64,000 bases of DNA from Sipunculus nudus (taxonomy: Eukaryota > Annelida > Sipuncula > Golfingiida > Sipunculidae), in the NCBI GenBank assembly GCA_026874595.1, contig CM049307.1:81010643-81074642 (forward strand), read 5' to 3'. The stretch's first letter is position 1. Each line of letters begins with the position of its first letter. This document shows, one piece after another, positions 38,118-59,525 of the stretch. The notes under the pieces are model-generated. The model worked only from the letters and a program-made list of their open reading frames with translations. It was not told where the DNA came from and did not search any database. A program made the position numbers and the translations under genes.

Positions 38118-39407
38118 TGTATGGCTTAACTTGTTATATTTGAGTTACTTCTCATAAGTATGAGAGATATATAATGACTGACTTATATATACACTCTATT
38201 ACTAACAAACTTATCTTGTTAAGGAATCTATGCAAAGCAGTTATCATATTGATAATATCAAGGGCTTGTTTAGATGGTTGTTAGAGCAGCGCTGCTAATA
38301 AAAACTTGTTTATCATGGAATTCTGACAGTCTGTAGCGATGACTCAGCGTAAGAGTTGATGCACTGCTGTTGTTACTGATACATTCAATATTAGAGAAGA
38401 AGTCTCTAGTTGCATAAAAAACAGCTGTATTGATCATGTGGGTGATTTTTCATCTTATTCAGTTCATATCCTTTAGTAAACACTGTTTCTGAAATATTAG
38501 TCGTAAGAGTTCACCCTGAATGCTATTTTCATAACTTGGTGTGGTGAAAGGATAAGTGGCTTCAATATATTTAATTGCTATTTTGTCTTTTTTCAAGTGT
38601 GTGTGCAGACAACAGATTACTTGCATCCAATGCACAAACATACCAAACCCCTGCATTATTTGGCCCACTGAGCACCTGGGGGCCAAAGAGGTTGGGTGAA
38701 GGGATTATTTCTTAGATCTCAAGCATTTCATGACAGCTTCATATGTTAGTAAATCTTTACCTGACTAAACAAGCCATATCAGTCTATAAAGCTACGTGAT
38801 CCTGTTTAACAATTTCATACTATAGGAAAATAACCTGTTAATATTTGGGACTAGCGCACAAGGTACAAGAACAATGCCTCTACTAAGGGCATAATTGAGA
38901 ATGCATTAACATGACCTTATTAGAGGAGTGTTCTTAATACTGGACAGAAATTTGAAAGAGGTCAGAGAACCTGACTTGTCTATGAAGTTCGGCTGATATT
39001 GAGAAGTGACCATTAGCAGAACATCTACAACAGTTAACTGTCCTCAAAACATGGTTGGTCATTCAGTCTTGACTTTACCAAGGTAGACAAAATAGACTGA
39101 CAGTCTGCAGAGATGATATGAGTAGGTAATGTATATTCTTGCAGTGTGATATCAACTTGTGCAGTCAAAAATATTCATGCATAGATCAGCTAGCAAATAG
39201 AAATCACAGTGAGATTTTGTGGCTATGTTTTAAATATGATGAGATGATAACAATCGACAGAGTATAATCTTTACTTTCTTTGCAAACCATTTATGAATGA
39301 ATTTGATAAATTGTATGAATATTATATCATATCCTTGTGTGTGACCCGCAAAACACTCCATCATGGGGGAAGTTTGCCCACCTGAGGATAATAGCTATGA
39401 TATGTCA

Positions 39408-49828
<10,421 letters not shown>

Positions 49829-52799
49829 ATCTAACTCCTCTGATTTCGTCAAGTGCGCGTGACCCCTGACACTCCCAAACGTGATGACTCCCTGTGTTTA
49901 TTTGTTTTGGTGGTTCCATAGTATCGATGCTGTGATATTTTACCGTTTCCCCAAATGCTTTACACCTGTTATATTTTGCCGTTTACAGTATTCGTATCAG
50001 TCCTGTTGAAACGCCAGCTAGCCCAGCTATAGCGCTATTTAATTGTTATATGTTGCATTTTTCAACTTTCGCTGTATAGGAAATGTCAAAAAACTTCTTT
50101 TTTTTTTGGTTTCGTGGAATATATCGATGAATGATTAAAAAAATATAAGTATAACAAATTGAAAAGAGCGAAATAAATTACCTACCCAATCAAGCTATTG
50201 GCGAATGATATTTCGCTGACCAAGCTGAGCAGCGCAATGTAGATTATTTAGTTGATCATCCCTCTGATCAGTCGCCTTTCACGATTTAGAATTTATGAGC
50301 CTTAAAAAACTCTATGTGCCCCATATGTGTTGGCTCTGTTGTATCTCCATTTATATAGAAAACCATATTAAAATTATGTAATTTTATTTTCACATTTTTA
50401 ATAAGAAATTATGGAAAAGGGAATATACGTACCTTACTCAATACTTACTGTCTATATATATAATTACTTGCTGGTGACGAAAAAACTTGCTAAACTTGCT
50501 AATACGGTCTAAATGGCCGAAACTGCAAGTATAAAAGGGCGATCCGTCTGGAAACACTGTCGTTCACAAGATCGGGTTCGGCACTCGAATGGCATGGCTC
50601 GGTCTCCGCTGCTGGGATCGGTAGAGGGAATGTAGGTTGCTTCTGCCTATGCGGGTGTGGTTGCTGTAGCTTTCCTGCAAGATCACCAGTTCGGAATGTA
50701 CGATGGCGGTCTCTTTGCTTGGCTTGGTGTGGTACCGCATCTGTTGGCTCAGAGAACATGCTTAAGGAGCGCATATATAGGGCTGAGGTCTTGACCACAG
50801 CAACCTGTAGATCCTCAATGAGCGTAGACTTCTACTGCTCTGCTGCAGATATATAATTACCAGGGTGAAGGTCTCTGTCTCTGGATCTAAACATATCTTA
50901 AACACATTTCGCCTGTATATTCCTCAGTGTTTATATGCTTTAATTCACATCTGTTTAATTATACTGTGAAGTACCATTTTTTTAATTGAAAATAGGTTTT
51001 ATTAATATTTTCAATGATGACTAGGCCTTTTTGAATATTAAAATGTAAAAAATAAGATCGTTCGATTTTAGGAATGATATGAGTCAATGTCACTTGATCG
51101 AAAAACGCTTTTGGAAATGGAAAGTACTGATTAATGATGAGTTAAACATGGATTTAGTTACGATATTGCCTTTATAATCTCATGAATTAATTAATAGATA
51201 CAATTTTAATTACTTTTTAAATAAACAAATCAAGAAACATGTTCCTTGGCCATTCATGTCCCCTGAAAATATATTTTGCCTATTACATAATGTGGTATGG
51301 ACTATATGAGATAAAACATGGCTAAATCAAATAATTCTAAATGCATATTATTAATACTGATTTAAGCGAAGCCACTTTTTGTTAAAAAAAATACCTTTTG
51401 GTCGCATTTTTATAATTTAACTGTGCCAAATTTCTTTTCTTTTATAGACATTCATATTCTGGCTTACTGAAATATAAAGAGAACAAGTGACCCATGGGTC
51501 ATGACGCTCAGCTGCCAAGCATGACCTGTGACATCATGGACTGAGATTCACAACTTCCAGTCAAATTCTGAAGAACCAATTTGCCAATTTGTTGAAAATT
51601 TTCTATGACAACAGAAATATATATCACCTATGTCTGGTTAAAACACAGTGAATTGATGGTCTGAGGAAAATGCATGATTGTTAGGCTATCAGGAACTATT
51701 CCAACAGCTTGCTTGAAACCTGTCAGTCTCAAAGGAACACTAGAAAGGGCAAATATAAGATCAAAATATATAGCAAAAATCAAGGAAATATATGCAAGAA
51801 TTATTGAGAAACAGGTGCTTCTGTATGAATTTTTATTCAATACAAGCCAACTGTACTGCACTTTTATAAATGATGGTAATATTTATTCAAAAATATTTGA
51901 CCCAATCCTTTACAAGATTACATAAATATACATCCAACTGCATTCACTTTAACTGTTCTTGAGATAATATGATCAAAAGGAATTAAAAGATGGTAGCCTG
52001 GTGGCCATATTGGACTTCTGACAAGTCTGAAATCAGACAACAAACATTCTCTAAATCAGACCAAACATTAAAGAAAAATTACTGAAACTGCACTGAAGAT
52101 AGAATTTCTAAGGTGGCTGACTGGCAGACATAATGGATTTCTGACAAGTATGACATTTGATATCCCACATTCTCCAATAAGAGACCAAACTTGGGGCAAA
52201 TTATCCAGTAATGAATGCCCAAAATAGTTCAAAAGGCAAGTCCAGGCCCTCATATCAGATTTATAGATATGCAATTGTAAAAAGTGTAAGTCCAATATTT
52301 TTTATTATCACTCTGCTTTTCAATGGGGTCAGCAGGGTAGGTAAACTGCCAAACCTGAAAGAAAAGAAATGCAGAAAGCATGACTAAGAGTCTTGAAATA
52401 AAACAAAAAGCCATCCTAAATCAAGGTACACATCCACATATTATGAGAACAAACACTTGCTTTTATATGTGGTGATATATATTAAAATATTCAGATATCT
52501 AGGAAACTAAGTTTATTGCTAGGATTCCATAAAATAAACTGCAAAATGTTCCCATTATCTTATAAATCAGTAGCTAAACATTAATACTATACTCTCATAG
52601 TCTTAATGCCTGGCTGAAGCATTCTGACAACAGTGTTTTTGTTATGAAGTAACGAGGTACTTATCACTGAGCCTTATCACTTAATAGGCTGATACAATGT
52701 CACCAGTGTCACTCACAATTACAGCCACACAGGGAGATGTACCAGCTGGAGTGGGATGGTTATATATACAAGAAAAAAATAGAGATGGTCTATAAAATA

Positions 52800-53660
52800 A
52801 GTAATTGTGAACATCCCTGACCTATGACCTTGGCCTTTTGCCCATATATCAACTGGATTCTTTCTAAATGATGGGTAACTACTAACCACTTAAATCTGGT
52901 ATAATTACTTGGCAACCAATGGGTGAATAACTTTGACCTGCAACCTTTAACCTGCTGACCAGCTGATCCCAAAATCAATAAGTTATTTATTCAAGCAAAA
53001 AGACCCATAAATATGAAGTTTGAGTCAAACTGATTGATGCATAGATGTGGCATATGTGAAAGACTGAAGGTTTGGGTTGAACAGTTACACTTGAAATATG
53101 CTCACAAGCATTTAGAACAATTAAACATTGTGACCTTGACCTTTGACTTTTTGACCTCAACATCAATAGGCTTCTTCCCTTATTGGTAGGTGAGCCATAT
53201 ATGACAGATGGAAGGTACAGATTGAAAAGTTTGCCTGAAAATGACTCCACGCAAGAAGTGGGTGCTATGAACTTGACCTTTGACCTCAAAATCAACAGGT
53301 CTTTTCCCCTGTTGGCAGAGAAGTGATATCAGTGCTGGAAGGTTTGGAATGAAAAGTCTAGCTTGAAATGTGTCCACAACCTTTTCAAAGAAGTGGATCC
53401 TGTGACCCTGACCTTTGACCTTGTGACCTCAAAATCTATAGGATTTTTCTCCAAATTAGTAGGTGAGCTATATGTGAAAAATCAAAGAATTGGGATGAAA
53501 GGGTTCGCTTAAAATGCATCCACAGGCTTTTCAAAGAAGAGGCTCCTGTGACCTTGACCTTTGACCTTTTGACCTAAAAAAAATTATGGTTCTTCCCCTG
53601 TTGGTAGGTGAGCTGTATGTGAAAGATGGAAGGTTTGGGATGAAAATTTTGTCTCAAAGA
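52800..53660. repeat. ~140 bp minisatellite carrying TGACCTTTGACCT
   Basis: Units start with GTGACCTTGACCTTTGACC and continue with a GTAGGTGAGC/TTTGGGATGAAA body. The core TGACCTTTGACCT is exact at 53274, 53409 and 53555 and has one mismatch at 53137, giving steps of 137, 135 and 146 bases. Two weaker units lie further left. Confidence 0.85.
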
Positions 53661-53796
53661 GTTATTTCTGTGGGGTGCAAACACACCCCATAACTTCGAG
53701 AATATAGGTCGCAGTGACCTAATTTCAGGTTTGCAAGGAGATCTTTTTATAACCTCTAAGACTGCATGGGGTTCATGGCCCTAGCCCCTACGGTTA

Positions 53797-53893
53797 CGAT
53801 TTGGGCCGTCCGGCCGGACGGACAGACGGAAGGACGCCGGACAAAGACCCATCGCTATAGCCCAGCATGACTGAAAGTCAGCTGAGCTAAAAA
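53797..53893. repeat. Tail of the AGTCAGCTGAGCT element family
   Basis: GGCCGGACGGACAGACGGAA, AAAGACCCATCGCTATAGCC, then CTGAAAGTCAGCTGAGCT and an A-run. The best preserved of three tails in the window; the other two are at 40612-40677 and 43815-43893. Confidence 0.55.
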
Positions 53894-53914
53894 AATGTGT
53901 ACATTATTTTGCAT

Positions 53915-54378
53915 TAAGGTGTGTTTTCATGTGGGCCTATATGCGTAGGCTATATGAGTATGTGCGTATATGTGTAAAAACTAGGTGTGTTTCCATGTGC
54001 GCGTATATGCGTGAACTATCATACTAATATATTTGTACAGTTGATCGAGCAGGCCTTGCACAAATAGATTCTGAAGTGACGTCATTTTACCCCGAATCCC
54101 CGAAAACTCTATGGGTGAAAATCGCTCCTGTGGCGATTTTCATGCATACTAGTACGCACACACGCATATATACGCTGACGGACACATGAAAACACCCCAG
54201 TTACAAAATCATATGAGCGATTTTTTCACGTATGCATGTACGCATATACGCGCACATGGAAACACCCCTTTAGTCCATCTAATTAAGTGACACGCATATA
54301 TCATTTAAGTATAGGTTTAAAGGGTGTTTCCATGTGCGCGTATATGCGTGAAAAAGCGACTGAAAAGTGGCGCCCGGG
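53915..54378. mobile_element. Nested long-TIR MITEs (GTGTTTCCATGTGCGCG family)
   Basis: Forward termini begin at 53915, 53983 and 54320 and read GGTGTGTTTTCATGTG or GGTGTTTCCATGTGCGCG, followed by TATATGCGTG. Reverse termini end at 54198 and 54269 (CACATGGAAACACCCC). They pair as nested inverted repeats of 30-35 bases; the third forward terminus at 54320 has no partner within view. Confidence 0.7.
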
Positions 54379-55829
54379 GCTCATGATATATTTGAAATTA
54401 TAAGTTTTTGATTCACAATTCTATACTGCATCATCATTTGTTTCTTGTTTTGTTCATATGGCATAGCATTATGCATTAAAAGGCATTTTTTATCCAATAT
54501 ATATAAAGATATATTTTAAATTTGCAAAATGATAAATATCTGAAATTATAACTTGATTCAGAATTCACAATTCTAAATTGCACCATTAATTATCCATTAT
54601 TTGGCCCATATATAATCACATTATGCATAATGATGGGTTTAATTATATTTTAATTTGTTAAAATTATTTAAAAGGAAATTAATTTCTTTAAACATGATAC
54701 GTTACCTCGGATTACTCCTTGAATAACTATCTCAAGTAAAGTTTTGTACATTGGCGTGAAGCCAGCTTTACAGTTAAGAAAATTAAGTTCAAACAATAAT
54801 AATCATTGCATAACACTTGGTGACTATTGCTGTGTGTGTGTGGGGGGGGGGGGGGTTAAAAGAGGGGGGATATGAGAATTACTGTTTATCTGTGACAGCG
54901 TGGGTGCTCAACCAGTGTTGAATTACTGATAAGATTACCCAGGCAGGGCTGAAGTGGGCTGCCTGGATCTTGATCATGCAAGTTAATTTTTGAGGTCTTC
55001 TTTTCAAATTTCGGATTGTAAAAGAATAAATCCTCTTTTATACATTCTATGAAAATTATATCAGCAGAGTTTATAGGAAAAAATGTGCTATGGTCAAAGT
55101 TGTGTCAAATTTTAGGTACTGATTTTACCGTTATGCATATAACTTAAAAACTTTATGGAATTCTGATCTGATTTTTTGGTATACAATTGAATGTTGATTA
55201 GATAAAGATAAATCCATGGGATAAAGTCTGCAGCTTCAACAATTATATTTGTAGATGTGAAAATATTTTCCTGTTTTTTTTTCCAAAGTACATTATGATT
55301 GAGCCCAGAACTTAAAAAATTTACGCAATATTATTATTTAAAAAAATAAACAAGATAAGTTGATACAATGGTTTATTGGTCTACAATGGTTCACCAGGCA
55401 GGTTTAGTTGATGCAAATTCTAAGAGTGATACTCTATTTATTTTACTACTGTTTTACATTAATACTACTCTTTGAATTTGCAACTATCAAGACTGATCAA
55501 CTATCAACATCATGAATGATGTTAGGGTACTTTTTATTAATCTCTTTTGCTATACGGTCTCTTCCACCATGACCAGTGCTTAGATGAGCACGTTTGATAA
55601 CAATTAATCCTCAATATACTGACTTATGATGGTACTGTGATATCACGTACACTTCCTCTCAAAGAGATGTGGCAATTGCTCTTATGAAATGAATTTCAAG
55701 ATGGTTAACTGTTACTTACTGGTGTACCAATTTAATTTCTGAAGAGTTTGAAATTCTGTCCACGCTCCCTCACAGGGTCCAATTCTACAAACAAGGGACC
55801 TGTGGGTTAGGGCGCTTAGCTCAAGCGTG

Positions 55830-56745
55830 TAGGCATCCTTCAGTCTCGGAAGACTATATAGTTTCGCCCTGGGTGGATGTTCTGAAACAGCGTCTTGTAT
55901 GGCTGGTCAGGCCAATGCGGGAGTGGCAGTCTCTTCCACAGCTAGTACACATGAACTCTGATGCTGTTCTATGGGTTTGGCTTCTGGCTTTCTTCTTCTG
56001 TTTCTTGCCTTTGGATTGCTGAGCTAGGGCCTCTTCGAACTTGGTAAGGCCTTTCTGTACTGTCTGCATCTGGTTGTTCGTTCTGAGGCGGTGGCTTCCA
56101 AGTTGTTCAGTTCGATGCCCATGGCCTTCAGGTCTCTCTTACAGGCATCTTTGTAGCAGCGTTGGGGTGTACCTGTGGGGCGTGTACCAGTTCACCGTTA
56201 AGGAGATCCTTGGGGATGCGACCTTTGCCCATTCTCAATACGTGTCCAAGCCATCGCATGCATGCGTCTTTATTAGAGTATGGCGTACATGCTGGTGATT
56301 TCAGCTCTTCATGACAGCAGTGTCTGGCACTTTATCCTGCCAGCTGTTTTGCAGGATGCTGTGGAGACAGCGCATGTAGAAGGCGTTCAGCTTGTGCTCC
56401 TGTCGGGCGCTAAGTGGCCAGGCCTCACTGCCATAAAGCAAGTCACACTGCTTCAGGTTCTGTGGACCTAGACATTGGTGTATTCTGTCTACTTCCTTTT
56501 GTTCCACACTCACTTGGTCAACTTGGACATGGTGGTGGCTGCCTTGCCTATTCGCTTGTTCAGCTCAGTATCGAGGGAGAGAGAGAGTCAAAGATCGTTG
56601 AGCCCAGGTAGACGAAGTCGTGCACGACTTCGAGCTGGTAATATGAGATTCTGATGTACGGTGGAGTGTCCACATCCTGCCCAACCAGTACTGGATAGAG
56701 CTTTGCTACAAGATACAAATTGCAGCTGACACAGGCAACCTCCAT
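55830..56745 (-). pseudogene. Non-LTR retrotransposon, 3' half (reverse transcriptase C-terminus)
   Basis: Read from 56745 downward the minus strand gives LEVVHDFVYLGSTI, LLYGSEAWPLSARQEHKLNA, MRCLHSILQ.SWQDKVPDTAV and, near the end, FMCTSCGRDCHSRIGLTSHT, a C-terminal zinc-finger-like tail common in invertebrate LINEs. Frames shift several times and stops occur, so it is dead. The 5' remainder of the same kind of element lies next to it in the opposite orientation. Confidence 0.8.
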
Positions 56746-56922
56746 GGAATGTATAATGGAATCAAACAGGCACTCGGTCCAGCACAGACGAAAACGGCCC
56801 CACTGATGTCTGCCACAGGTGAAATCATCCAGGACAAATCACACCAAGTGGAACGCTGGGTAGAACACTACTATACTCCCAGCTGTATGCCAGGAAGGTG
56901 CACTGCAGGTGCCATAGTATCC
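56720..56922 (+). pseudogene. Non-LTR retrotransposon, inverted 5' part, first block
   Basis: The plus strand reads IAADTGNLHGMYNGIKQALG, KTAPLMSATGEII and HQVERWVEHYY, the segment between endonuclease and reverse transcriptase in this LINE type. It is interrupted at 56923 by another insertion and resumes at 58214. Confidence 0.75.
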
Positions 56923-58213
56923 CCAGACAATGGATATGCACAATTTCAGGCCAATACGGCAAATCACTTCTGAGAAAAGGGCATTTATTTATTCTATGAA
57001 AATGGGTTAGCAAGTGGCGCCACCTGTCTGGTCTACGAGAAAACTCTCCAAGATGTATTTACATGCCAAATGTCAGACCAATACATTGAACCACTACTGA
57101 GATATGAGCAATTTTCACCTACAGGAAATGTACGGATGGACGCCACACGAAAACAATTGCACATGACGCTGCCAGTCTTGAATTCGAGATAGAGGTATCC
57201 GAGATCTATGGACATGCACAATTTCAGGCCAATAAGGTGAATTACTCTTGAGAAAAGGGAATTAATTTATACTATGCAGACGGTAAGATAGATGGCGCCA
57301 CCTATCTGGATTACGATAAAACTCCCCCCCGATGGATATAAATGCCAAATTTCAGACCAATACATTAAACTACTACTCATTTTCACCTAAAGCAAACGTA
57401 TGGATGGACGCCACACAAAAATGATGGCCACCAGTCTTAAATGCAAGATGGAGGTATCCAAGATCAATGGACATGCACATTTTCAGCCCAATCTGTCCAT
57501 TAGTTTTTGACATAGCTTTTTGCTCACAGTACTAGGGTATTGATTGGGCATTAAACGGAGCAAAAACAAAAAAAAAGGACAGAAGGTGGAAGACAACAGA
57601 CAACAGGAGACAGCATTATCCAAGATCTTCGGTCAACTTGATTTTTGGACCAATCCATGAATCACTTATTAAGATATTTATGATTTTTTTGTGATTTTCA
57701 CCATATATGGCAATATTCAAGGTCATGGTCACTCTCATAGGAAAGATCATTACCCCATTCTAAATATACTTCATCCCATAACCCATATCTATGTATATTG
57801 CATAATATAAAAGAAATCTGTCCATTATTTTTTTACTTATAATGCTAACAGTACTATCAAGTGGCAATGATGTGGATATTAAACGGTACGAAAACAAGAA
57901 AGGGATAATAAGTGACGCCACCTGTTCCGGTATATGACAACACTATCCAAGATCTTCCGTCAAGTTGACTATTGGACCAATCCATGCAAGATTTCTTGAG
58001 ATATTTCAGAATTTGTGTGATTTTCCAAAAATGAACCTATTCAAGGTCAGAGTGACTCTCCTAGTAAAGGCCATAACCCCATTTTGAATAGGCTTCGTCC
58101 TCTCACCCAAATCTATGCACAGGTAAAGTTTCGTAAAGATCCTTGAAATATTTTGTTTAATTATCTCGCCTGAAAGAAATCTCGGCGGCGGCGGCGGCAC
58201 GACCGTGCTTAAC
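56923..58213. mobile_element. Insertion of 1.29 kb into the retrotransposon
   Basis: Flanked by CCATAGTATCC at 56912-56922 and 58214-58224, a candidate 11-bp target duplication. Inside are about two tandem ~270-bp units beginning ATGGATATGCACAATTTCAG and a further pair of segments with CAAGTTGACTATTGGACCAA and its variant. No open frame of note, so a non-autonomous element of unknown class. Confidence 0.6.
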
Positions 58214-58690
58214 CCATAGTATCCAGCTGGGGATATACAATCAAGTCTCTGAAGACGCCCTGAATGCCGTTGAGTGCATGCCCATCCTGGAGGAGCTTGA
58301 CAGCGAACCAACCCTCAAAGAGCTTAAGGAAGCACTGAAGTCATTTGTCCCACAGAAAGACCCCAGGGACAGACGGCATCCCCGCCGAGGTCCTGAAGTG
58401 CTGTACCGAGGCAGCAATCCAAAAGCCTCACGACATCCTCTGTCTCTGCTAGAAGGAAGGTGGAGTACCACACGCTATGAGGGATACCAGTGAACATAGT
58501 CACACTGTATAATAACAAAAGTGACAGGAGCGATTGTAACAACTAGCGCGGCATTCCTCTCATCAGCGTCACTGGGAAGCTGGCACCTTCCCCGCTCCTG
58601 AAGTATGATTTTGGATCAGCTACCGAATGTTTCTACCTCCGAACCAGGTCAGACGGGAAACCTCTCCAGGCTAAGAGCAAAGTATAAAGT
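58214..58690 (+). pseudogene. Non-LTR retrotransposon, inverted 5' part, second block
   Basis: Resumes with SEDALNAVECMPILEELDSE and KELKEALKSFVPQKD, then after a one-base shift GTDGIPAEVLKCC, the first conserved reverse-transcriptase block, and RGIPLISVTGKLA. It stops before the catalytic YxDD region, as expected for a piece of a truncated copy. Confidence 0.78.
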
Positions 58691-59496
58691 TCAATTGAAG
58701 AATATTATTATGAGAATATTTCTACACAATCCTAGCTTTAGCATGTGGAATTCATAATGGTAATGAGGCAATATTTCACTTTCTTGTATATTACTTAGAA
58801 TGACTGTAACATATATACATGTAGTAAACCTAGGCGTTGGTCAGCGCTTCATGGTCTTATTCTCCACTGACAACAGTCCTAATATCTTTTTAGGGGCTGA
58901 AGCCCCCCGTGCACCCTACCGAAACCACAATAATCATTTATTTAATATATATGCCTTTAAACAAACCACCATTTCAATAAAAACCAAAGCTGAAAAAAGA
59001 AACATTGTACAAAAAGCGTGTTTCTATACCAAGCTCATATCTATTCGTATTTTTTAAAGGAATAAGGTGGATATATACCCACAATGCATGCATGCAGACC
59101 TAAACATTTCTATTTGAGTGATTTCTTAGCGATGACTTTAATTGTATCCGCCGTTCAAGTGGAATGTTTCTTAAGGCTCTGTCATTTTCCTTACGGATAA
59201 GGATAATTGATTATTGAATTTTTTATTGAACTTTTTTTTCACCTCGCCTTATCTTAAGGGTATACACACTTCATTGATTTTATTTAAATTATATTGTATT
59301 ACCGTTAAGTTAATCAAGTTATATATGGTCTTTGTTTTTATAATTGCAGTAGTAGGCCTAAGCACTCCAAACGTATATTGTCTCTTTTAACTTTTTTTTG
59401 TTTCATGTCAGTTCAGGTTCGTACAAATATGAAATTTATCTCGAGATCTCTGCATATACATGCTGCTACATCCCCATTAAAACTTTGGGGCAAAAA

Positions 59497-59525
59497 CACC
59501 CCAGATTTTGCCAAAATCTGGGGTG
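59497..59525. repeat. Perfect 13-bp inverted repeat
   Basis: CACCCCAGATTTT, a three-base loop, then AAAATCTGGGGTG. Function unknown; it could form a hairpin or mark a repeat core. Confidence 0.7.

Larger units (their letters stand above)
31400..39407. other. Intergenic region between the kringle gene and the BTB gene
   Basis: Eight kilobases with no supportable exon. It holds a ~270 bp direct duplication (32288/32906), a long AT array (33840-33950), a CpG-decayed MITE (37722-38117) and the poly-G repeat near 37470-37580. The 3' UTR of the BTB gene lies somewhere below 39407; no convincing polyadenylation signal was found within 800 bases. Confidence 0.5.
49829..55800. other. Region upstream of the BTB gene, repeat-rich
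   Basis: No coding exon could be supported. 49829-50300 is the presumed BTB promoter region, moderately CpG-rich at its right side of the ATG. 51484 to 53893 is largely one repeat complex (palindromic head, DR1-type minisatellite, AGTCAGCTGAGCT tail), followed by nested TIR elements. A 99-residue open frame on the minus strand at 50499-50798 is not recognised. Confidence 0.45.

Noticed and set aside
50499..50798. 99-residue minus-strand open frame upstream of the BTB gene
   Set aside because: No recognisable motif; may be repeat-derived. Not needed for the BTB gene, whose first exon ends at 49740 in the correct phase.
52314..52363. Acceptor followed by VWQFTYPADPIEKQ, considered as an upstream exon of the BTB gene
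   Set aside because: It has no good donor, and the exon at 49740-49828 supplies the start codon and the matching phase.
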